Below, piece by piece: positions 24,229 through 28,999 of a stretch of DNA of 28,999 nt; position 1 is the stretch's first letter, and every line of letters starts with the position of its first letter. Both the position numbers and the translations under genes were made by a program. Source of the DNA: an uncultured Oscillospiraceae bacterium (GTDB taxonomy: Bacteria > Bacillota > Clostridia > Oscillospirales > Oscillospiraceae). The stretch covers positions 1 through 28,999 of the forward strand of contig CAKUED010000027.1 in assembly GCA_934646005.1 (NCBI GenBank). The letters run 5' to 3'. The notes under the pieces are model-generated. The model had not been told where the DNA came from and made no database searches. It saw only the letters and a program-made list of their open reading frames with translations.

Positions 24229-25617
24229 ATGATACGGACATACGAACTCGAACACGGCGGCAAAACGCCGCTGTATGAACAGCTCTACCGCGCCATCCGG
24301 CAGGATCTGCTCACCGGCGCGATCGCGGGCGGGGAGCGGCTGCCGTCCAAGCGCGCGCTGGCGGAGCACCTGTCCGTGAGCAAGATCACGGTGGAGACCG
24401 CCTACGCGCAGCTCCTCGCCGAGGGCTACATCACCGCGCGGCAGCGCTCCGGCTACTACGCCGAGCATCTCGCGCCGCTGCCCGCGCCGGCAGCCACACC
24501 GCCGGTGCAGAGCGCACCCGCTCCCGCGCCGGCGGAGACGGCTGAAACGCCGTCGGCGGCGCTGTTTCCGTTTTCGGTGTGGGCGCGGCTGATGCGCACG
24601 GTGCTGCTGGAGGACCGACCGGCGCTGCTGGAGAGCGTGCCCGGCGCGGGCGTGTGGGCGCTGCGCTGCGCCATTGCAGCGGAGTTCGGCAGGCTGCGCG
24701 GGATGAAGGTCGCGCCGGAGCAGGTGTTCATCGGCTCCGGCACGGAGTATTTTTACAACCTGCTCATTCAGTTTTTGGGGCGCACGCGGCGCTACGGCGC
24801 GGAGCTGCTGGGTCACCGCAAGCTCGCGCGCGTGTATTGCTCAAACGGCGTAGCGGTCTGCCCGCTCGCGATGGACGGCGACGGCGTGCTGCCGCAGGCG
24901 CTGCGGGAGAGCGGCGCGCAGGTGCTGCACATCTCGCCCGCGCACCAGTACCCCACCGGCGCGGTGATGCCCATTGCGCGGCGGCAGCAGATCCTGCGCT
25001 GGCTGGCGGAGGACGCGGAGCGCTGGGTGATCGAGGACGATTTTGACGCCGAGTTCCGCTTTTCGGGGCTGCCCATCCCGCCGCTTCAGAGCATGGACCC
25101 CTGCGGGCGCGTTTTATATCTCAACACATTCTCCAAAACGCTCTCGCCGTCGCTGCGCATCAGCTATCTGATCCTGCCGCGGCAGCTTCTGCCGCGCTGG
25201 CAGCAGACGATGGGCTTTTATAGCTGCACCGTGCCGTCGTTCGAGCAGTTCACGCTGGCGCGGTTTTTATCCGGCGGGTGGTTTGAAAAGCACCTGACGC
25301 GGGCAAAAAAATATTACCGCACCGTGCGCGAGCAGCTTCTGGCGCAGCTCGCCGCGCCGCCGTGCGCCGAACGGTTCGAGGTTTTGGGCGCGGGCGCGGG
25401 GCTGCATCTGCTGCTGCGCGTGCGCACGGCGCTGCCGGATGAGCGTCTGGCGGAGCTGCTGGCGCAGGCGGGGCTGGAAGCAGAATTGCTCAGTTCTTTC
25501 TATCTGCAAACGCCGCCGGAGTCGGCGCGGGGCTGCATCGTGCTGCACTATGCCGACCTCAGTCCCGAGACGGCAGGCGCGGCGCTCACGCGTCTGTGCG
25601 CGCTGCTGCCTGAATAA
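24229..25617 (+). CDS. MocR/PdxR family transcription regulator (GntR HTH fused to aminotransferase-like domain)
   Basis: The 462-residue protein has a GntR-type winged helix (about 1-70: PLYEQLYRAIRQDLLTG, LPSKRALAEHLSVSKITVE, YAQLLAEGYITARQRSGYY), an Ala/Pro linker, then a fold-type I aminotransferase-like domain. This domain has SPAHQYPTGAVM, VIEDDFDAEFRF and the PLP lysine K303 in FSKTLSPSLRISY. MocR regulators use PLP as a sensor ligand, and PdxR members control B6 synthesis or uptake genes. The divergent kinase and S-component genes and the palindrome between them support a PdxR role. I chose ATG 24229; the ribosome site is weak (CAGGG). Its 3' end overlaps spoIIP by 32 bp, tail to tail. 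Confidence 0.9.
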   Translation: MIRTYELEHGGKTPLYEQLYRAIRQDLLTGAIAGGERLPSKRALAEHLSVSKITVETAYAQLLAEGYITARQRSGYYAEHLAPLPAPAATPPVQSAPAPAPAETAETPSAALFPFSVWARLMRTVLLEDRPALLESVPGAGVWALRCAIAAEFGRLRGMKVAPEQVFIGSGTEYFYNLLIQFLGRTRRYGAELLGHRKLARVYCSNGVAVCPLAMDGDGVLPQALRESGAQVLHISPAHQYPTGAVMPIARRQQILRWLAEDAERWVIEDDFDAEFRFSGLPIPPLQSMDPCGRVLYLNTFSKTLSPSLRISYLILPRQLLPRWQQTMGFYSCTVPSFEQFTLARFLSGGWFEKHLTRAKKYYRTVREQLLAQLAAPPCAERFEVLGAGAGLHLLLRVRTALPDERLAELLAQAGLEAELLSSFYLQTPPESARGCIVLHYADLSPETAGAALTRLCALLPE

Positions 25618-26584
25618 ATTCCGCCACACCCTGCGCAAAGCACCGCCCCGCGCGGATGGCTTCCGGCAGCGTGTTGCCCGCCGCGCCGAACTCCGCCAGC
25701 AGCGCGCCGGGGCTGGTGTGCGCGTTAAAGCGCTCGGTGCGCAGGTCGATCGGGCGGCAGAGACCGGGATAGCTGCGATTTAGAAGTGCCTGTAATTTGA
25801 GGGCGTTGGCGAGATTTTCGCGCCAGTTCGGGTGCTCCAGACCGCCCTCGTCCGTGCCGACGACGAGCATGACCTGCGCGCAGCGCTCGCCGTCCAGCTC
25901 CGTCGTGTAGCACACCTGCGTGCCGTCGGGGTTTTCCACCGCGTCGCGGTGGACGTCCAGCACCATCTGGATGGACGGATACCGCGCCAGATACTCCTCG
26001 ATGGTCGTGAGCATCCGCGCATACGCGCCGCTGTACGCCGGGTCGTCGTTGAGGGCGGTGTCGTGGATGGTCTCGATGCCCGCGTCCTCCAAAACCGCCT
26101 GAATTTCGCTCCCCACGCGGATGACGGAGCGCGTCTCGTCGCGCGTGCGGTAAGAGTCGCTCGCCTCGTAATCCCACGCGCTTGTCGGCGTATACGCCTC
26201 GCACGAGTGCGTGTGTACGATCAAAACCTTCGGTCCGTCCTGCGAGAAGTCGAGCGTGGTCGGCTGGCGCAGCAGTGCCCGCTTGTCCACGCTGTAGCTG
26301 CACGCGCCGGAAAGCTCGATGGCGTCCGCCTCGGCGTCGGTGAAGTCCGACACAAATTCGGCAGGCTCGTCCGGCAGTTCTTCGACGACCTCCGGCGTGG
26401 GCTCTTCTTCGACCAGCGGCGTTTCGGCGGGCGCGTCCCGCTCCACGATGAGCATCCAGACGGGCGCGGGCGTTTCGGCGTCCGTCTGCGCCGCGCCGTC
26501 CAGTCCCACCGCTACGGCGGCGCGGATGAGCGCGGCAAAGATCATCAGGGCGGCACAGAAGCTTTGCAGGCAGCGTTTGTTCAT
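25586..26584 (-). CDS. spoIIP: Stage II sporulation protein P (SpoIIP-like peptidoglycan hydrolase)
   Basis: SpoIIP is the amidase/endopeptidase of the DMP complex that drives engulfment of the forespore. The 332-residue protein has an N-terminal membrane helix (about 8-26), an acidic Pro/Glu linker, and the SpoIIP domain. That domain contains VLIVHTHSCEAYTP (H124, H126, E129), ETIHDTALNDDPAYSGAYARM (split motif; H174), MVLDVHRDA (H212, D214) and LLAEFGAAGNTLPEA (E298). GGAGG lies 7 bases before ATG (26584-26582). Its last codons overlap the 3' end of the opposite-strand regulator gene. This is the main evidence that the organism or its recent ancestor forms endospores. Confidence 0.88.
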   Translation of the reverse strand: MNKRCLQSFCAALMIFAALIRAAVAVGLDGAAQTDAETPAPVWMLIVERDAPAETPLVEEEPTPEVVEELPDEPAEFVSDFTDAEADAIELSGACSYSVDKRALLRQPTTLDFSQDGPKVLIVHTHSCEAYTPTSAWDYEASDSYRTRDETRSVIRVGSEIQAVLEDAGIETIHDTALNDDPAYSGAYARMLTTIEEYLARYPSIQMVLDVHRDAVENPDGTQVCYTTELDGERCAQVMLVVGTDEGGLEHPNWRENLANALKLQALLNRSYPGLCRPIDLRTERFNAHTSPGALLAEFGAAGNTLPEAIRAGRCFAQGVAEFIQAAARTDA

Positions 26585-26653
26585 ATGATCTCCTCCCGTT
26601 CCAGCTTATGGGTGTTTTGTGCAAAACAGACCGCATTTTTTAGCGCGACTGTA

Positions 26654-26682
26654 TTGAATTTACCGCCCGCGTCGTATATAAT
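26654..26682 (+). promoter_or_regulatory. Sigma-A promoter of the MinD-like gene
   Basis: TTGAAT at 26654-26659 and TATAAT at 26677-26682 are separated by 17 bp, 33 bp before the start codon. It lies in the 130-bp gap between divergent spoIIP and this gene. Confidence 0.75.
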
Positions 26683-26714
26683 GGTTTCATTCTGGACGGA
26701 AGGCGGGATGCGGC

Positions 26715-27452
26715 ATGGGCACAGTCCTGGCGGTGATCTCCGGCAAGGGCGGCACGGGCAAAACGTCGCTGTGCGCCGGGATCGCAAGCTGTCTGGCTGC
26801 CGATTCGCTGCGTGTGCTGTGCATCGACGCCGACCTGGGGCTGCGCAATCTGGACATCTCGCTGGGCATGAGTCAGGAAGCCGTGCTGCCATTTACGGCG
26901 GTCATGCGCGGAGAATACGAGCTTCAGCAGGCGGCGGAGAGCGCCGTCATCCCGAATCTGTACCTGCTCACCGCGCCGGTCACAGAACTGCCGGAGGGCA
27001 TCGACCCCGCGCAGTTCGGCAGGCTGTTGGAAGAAGCGCGCGAGCAGTTCGACTGGGTGCTCATCGACGCCCCGGCGGGCGTGGGCGCGGGCTTTGCGCT
27101 GGCGACACGCTTTGTGGATGAGGCCGTGGTGGTGTCGAATGGCGACCCTGCCTCGCTGCGGGACGCCGCGCACGCGACCGAGCTTCTTTTGCAGCAGCGC
27201 GCCATCCCCGCGCGGCTGATCGTCAACCGCGTGAGCGCGCGGATGTTCGGTAAAATGTGCGCCACCATCGACGACGTGATGGATACCGTCGGGCTGCCGC
27301 TGCTCGGCATCGTCCCGGAGGACGCAAGCGTTACGCTCGCGGCGGCAGAGGGTCTGCCGCTGGTGCAGTACACCGGGCGCGGCGCGGCGCGCGCGTGCCT
27401 GAACATCGCGCGGCGGCTGTGCGGCAAAAAAATGCCGCTGCTGCATCTTTAA
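26715..27452 (+). CDS. MinD/ParA-like P-loop ATPase
   Basis: The 245-residue protein has a deviant Walker A GKGGTGKT (10-17), the MinD-type switch DADLGLRNLDISLGM, the Walker B region WVLIDAPAGV, an NRVSARMFG segment and a C-terminal basic, amphipathic end (LNIARRLCGKKMPLLHL) like the MinD membrane-targeting helix. This points to MinD, the ATPase that positions the septum, rather than plasmid ParA. No minC or minE is adjacent. A mgsA-like gene follows, as in clostridial clusters where mgsA ends the min region. GGAAGG at about 26699-26704 precedes ATG 26715. Confidence 0.82.
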   Translation: MGTVLAVISGKGGTGKTSLCAGIASCLAADSLRVLCIDADLGLRNLDISLGMSQEAVLPFTAVMRGEYELQQAAESAVIPNLYLLTAPVTELPEGIDPAQFGRLLEEAREQFDWVLIDAPAGVGAGFALATRFVDEAVVVSNGDPASLRDAAHATELLLQQRAIPARLIVNRVSARMFGKMCATIDDVMDTVGLPLLGIVPEDASVTLAAAEGLPLVQYTGRGAARACLNIARRLCGKKMPLLHL

Positions 27453-27456
27453 TTGT

Positions 27457-27620
27457 GGGGCGTCACCGCACAATTGCGTCGGCGCGCTTCGGCGGATCTT
27501 TTCCGCCAATTCTGCGGTTTGAAAAGTTTGAAATACACAAAGTATTCCTGCACTTTTCAAACCTTGACTTGACGAAAAATCTCTCGCCGAATCTGCTTGC
27601 CGAATTGCGCGGTGAAGCCC
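27457..27620. repeat. 164-bp MITE-like element with terminal inverted repeats
   Basis: The left end GGGCGTCACCGCACAATTG (27458-27476) matches the reverse complement of the right end (27602-27620) at 16 of 19 bases. Inside are CGGCGGATCTTTTCCGCC (27490-27507, shared exactly with 13341-13358) and a long hairpin formed by GGTTTGAAAAGT (27516-27527) and its perfect complement at 27552-27563, with an inner AATAC/GTATT pair. It has no coding capacity. It lies between the MinD-like and mgsA-like genes and may also work as an RNA hairpin. Confidence 0.65.
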
Positions 27621-27652
27621 TAAAAACTGTATTAACGGAAAGGAGCTTCTTT

Positions 27653-28069
27653 ATGAATATCACCCTGATGGCACATGATAAGAAAAAAGAGCTGATGGTC
27701 CAGTTCTGCACCGCCTATAAAAGCGTTCTTTCCAAGCACAGTCTCTCCGCCACGGCGGCGACCGGGCGGCTGGTGTCCGAGGCAACGGGGCTGCCGGTGT
27801 CGCTGTTTTTGTCGAAAAATCAGGGCGGGCATCAGCAGATCGACGCGCGCATCGCGTATAACGAGATCGACCTCGTGCTGATGTTCTCCGACCCCAACGA
27901 CAACGACCCGTGGGAGGATCAGCGCCTGATCCGCACGCTCCACCTGTGCGACACCTATAACGTCCCGTGCGCAACGAACCTCGCGTCGGCGGAAATGCTG
28001 ATCCTGGGACTCCAGCGCGGCGACCTCGACTGGCGTATGGTCAACCGCCAGAACCGCGGACTTCGCTAA
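27653..28069 (+). CDS. Methylglyoxal synthase-like protein with altered active site
   Basis: The 138-residue protein aligns along its length with MgsA, which converts dihydroxyacetone phosphate to methylglyoxal and phosphate. Conserved: MAHDKKK (H8, D9, K12 for E. coli H19, D20, K23), SATAATG, GGHQQI, D80 (E. coli D91) and YNVPCATN. Key residues differ. H60 stands where the catalytic Asp (E. coli D71 in GGDQQ) should be, W87 replaces H98, Q90 replaces D101, K55 replaces G66, and A36 replaces T47 of the phosphate-binding loop. It therefore probably lacks normal MgsA activity and may bind another ligand. AAGGAG at about 27639-27644 supports ATG 27653. A T-box leader for hisS follows directly. 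Confidence 0.85.
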   Translation: MNITLMAHDKKKELMVQFCTAYKSVLSKHSLSATAATGRLVSEATGLPVSLFLSKNQGGHQQIDARIAYNEIDLVLMFSDPNDNDPWEDQRLIRTLHLCDTYNVPCATNLASAEMLILGLQRGDLDWRMVNRQNRGLR

Positions 28070-28079
28070 AAGTTCATCA

Positions 28080-28327
28080 TCGCTGTGACGCGGAAGCAGT
28101 ACCGCCGGACGCCGGTCAGAGAGGGGAGCAGATGCTGAAAGCTCCCTCCGGCAGCGGGCGCGAAGGACATCCGCCGAGCGCGCGTATAAGGCGCACCGCG
28201 CCGAAATCGCCGGCAGCCGCCCCGAAACAGGCGGCACACAAGGGAGGGCAAGCCCCTCTGAACCTGGGTGGCACCACGAAGCAACGATGCTCTCGTCCCA
28301 TGGATATGGGGTGGGAGTATCTTTTTT
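28080..28327 (+). promoter_or_regulatory. T-box riboswitch leader (histidine)
   Basis: Stem I-like sequence begins near GACGCGGAAGCAGTACCG. The specifier-loop-like segment GAAGGACATCCG has CAT (His) at 28168-28170, positioned like the Ile specifier in the other leader. The conserved T-box core TGGGTGGCACCACG is at 28265-28278, followed by a terminator. ATC overlaps CAT by two bases and would be Ile, but the downstream gene is hisS. No distinct promoter was found, so readthrough from the mgsA-like gene is possible. Confidence 0.88.
28290..28327 (+). terminator. T-box attenuator terminator of hisS
   Basis: CTCTCGTCCCAT at 28290-28301 pairs with ATGGGGTGGGAG at 28306-28317 over 12 positions including four G-U pairs, with loop GGAT. 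TTTTTT at 28322-28327 follows. Confidence 0.8.
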
Positions 28328-28372
28328 CGTGACAGGACGCGCCCCGTGACCTCTTAAAATCTATCAAACACG

Positions 28373-28803
28373 CCGTAGGGGCGGGGTTCTACCCCGCCCG
28401 CGCAGGACGCACCATCAAAAACACACAACGAACGGCGACAACGCAAAATCCCCGTAGGGGTCGATGCCGCGCTCTCCCCGGCAGAATGCAATCGCAAAAT
28501 TGCAAAAACCATCGGCGAAAACGCAAAACGTCCTGTAGGGGCGGACGACCCTGTCCGCCCGTAGGGCACGATCGGTTTTGCCGCAACGTTTCATAAAAAC
28601 GGACGTGCCCACCGCACGGGTCGATGTGGGCATCGACCCCTACAAACGGTGTGCGTGTCCGCATTGGTGCATCCGTGTTTGCGGGTGCGTCCTGCCGGGC
28701 GGACAGAGGCGTCCGCCCCTACGGGTGCGTGCCGTTTCGCATTGGCTCATTCAAATTTGCAATGTTATACCGCGCGGGCGGGGTAGAACCCCGCCCCTAC
28801 GGC
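28373..28803. repeat. Repeat island 8 (G-T-D | T'-D'-G') with 80-bp period, between T-box and hisS
   Basis: Hairpins: G at 28373-28405, T at 28453-28481, D at 28535-28564, T' at 28617-28645, D' at 28695-28724, G' at 28772-28802. Starts step by 80, 82, 82, 78 and 77 bp. The first three are forward and the last three inverted, turning at about 28590. The segment separates the hisS T-box terminator from the gene by more than 500 bp. No gene is seen in it. Confidence 0.85.
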
Positions 28804-28856
28804 TCGACTGGCAATGCAACTCAAAAACGAACACTTTATATATAAGAGGTAACACT

Positions 28857-28999
28857 ATGGCACAGATCAGACCGCACACGCTCTCCGGGTTTATGGAGCT
28901 GCTGCCCGCGCCGCAGCTTCAGATGGAGGCGATCATGGAGGTTTTGCGCAAAACGTACAGTCTGTACGGCTTTACCCCGCTCGATACGCCCGCCATCGA
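28857..28999 (+). CDS. hisS: Histidyl-tRNA synthetase, N-terminal fragment (runs off the window)
   Basis: The 47 complete codons present read AQIRPHTLSGFMELLPAP onward and end in YGFTPLDTPAI. This is the N-terminus of a class II HisRS, where motif 1 closes with TPxxE. AAGAGG at 28844-28849 lies 7 bases before ATG 28857. The upstream T-box with a His specifier agrees with the call. HisZ, a HisRS paralogue, cannot be excluded from so short a piece, but T-box control favours HisS. Confidence 0.85.
   Translation, partial: MAQIRPHTLSGFMELLPAPQLQMEAIMEVLRKTYSLYGFTPLDTPAI

Noticed and set aside
26585..26714. Sigma-E type promoter for spoIIP (AATACAGT and CATAAGCT as -10 candidates on the minus strand)
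   Set aside because: Neither has a matching -35 at the expected spacing, so no sporulation promoter could be supported.
27257..27652. Extended N-terminus for the mgsA-like gene overlapping the MinD-like gene
   Set aside because: It is out of frame with the upstream gene and crosses the repeat element. AAGGAG sits just before ATG 27653, and MgsA homologues start there.
28160..28175. Reading the second T-box specifier as ATC (Ile)
   Set aside because: ATC overlaps CAT by two bases, but the gene downstream is a histidyl-tRNA synthetase, so CAT is preferred.

Overview
The window looks like a chromosomal segment of a GC-rich, low-copy-repeat-laden member of the Clostridia, most likely an Oscillospirales (Oscillospiraceae/Ruminococcaceae-type) gut bacterium. 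Reasons: Firmicutes-style strong Shine-Dalgarno sites, T-box leaders before two aminoacyl-tRNA synthetase genes, SepF and DivIVA division genes, a SpoIIP sporulation hydrolase, and intergenic hairpin repeats of a type I associate with that order. The taxon is an inference; no rRNA or marker search was possible.

Layout. (1) 239-4379: a three-gene cell-envelope operon (membrane PpiC foldase with zinc ribbon, diacylglycerol-kinase-like lipid kinase, transglutaminase/Big2/SLH exported protein). (2) 4411-7827: promoter, Ile T-box, repeat island, ileS, terminator. (3) 8421-10293: promoter, miaB and a DUF559 endonuclease-like gene. (4) 10737-16696: mutS, then CPBP protease and mutL. (5) 17332-22083: miaA, hfq, a HlyD-like protein, ylmE (PLP homeostasis), sepF, divIVA, terminator. 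This joins the usual mutS-mutL-miaA-hfq neighbourhood to a reduced ylm/divIVA division cluster. (6) 22708-25617: a vitamin B6 divergon, with pyridoxamine kinase and an ECF S-component on the minus strand facing a PdxR/MocR-type regulator. (7) 25586-28069: spoIIP (minus), a MinD-like ATPase and a methylglyoxal-synthase-like gene whose catalytic residues are replaced. (8) 28080-28999: T-box, repeat island and the start of hisS.

The dominant unexplained structure is a set of eight intergenic repeat islands (about 1-118, 4697-4930, 7835-8378, 10265-10655, 13434-14012, 16711-17295, 22098-22704, 28373-28803). They are built from a few modules. In this report 'A' and 'B' are two-hairpin units of about 55-65 bp. 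'G' and 'L' are GC-rich hairpins of the type GTAGGGGCGGGG...CCCCGCCC with loop TTCTA or CTTG. 'D' hairpins begin GTAGGGGCGGACGA and 'T' hairpins begin GTAGGGGTCGATG. A prime marks the reverse orientation. Several islands are nested mirror images (A-B-G | G'-B'-A'). Others are arrays with a period of about 80 bp in which three forward hairpins are followed by three inverted ones, with the T and D classes alternating. This resembles the logic of enterobacterial BIMEs, but in a Firmicute and with more layers. I regard it as the best candidate here for something undescribed. No tRNA, rRNA, CRISPR, prophage or IS transposase gene was recognised.
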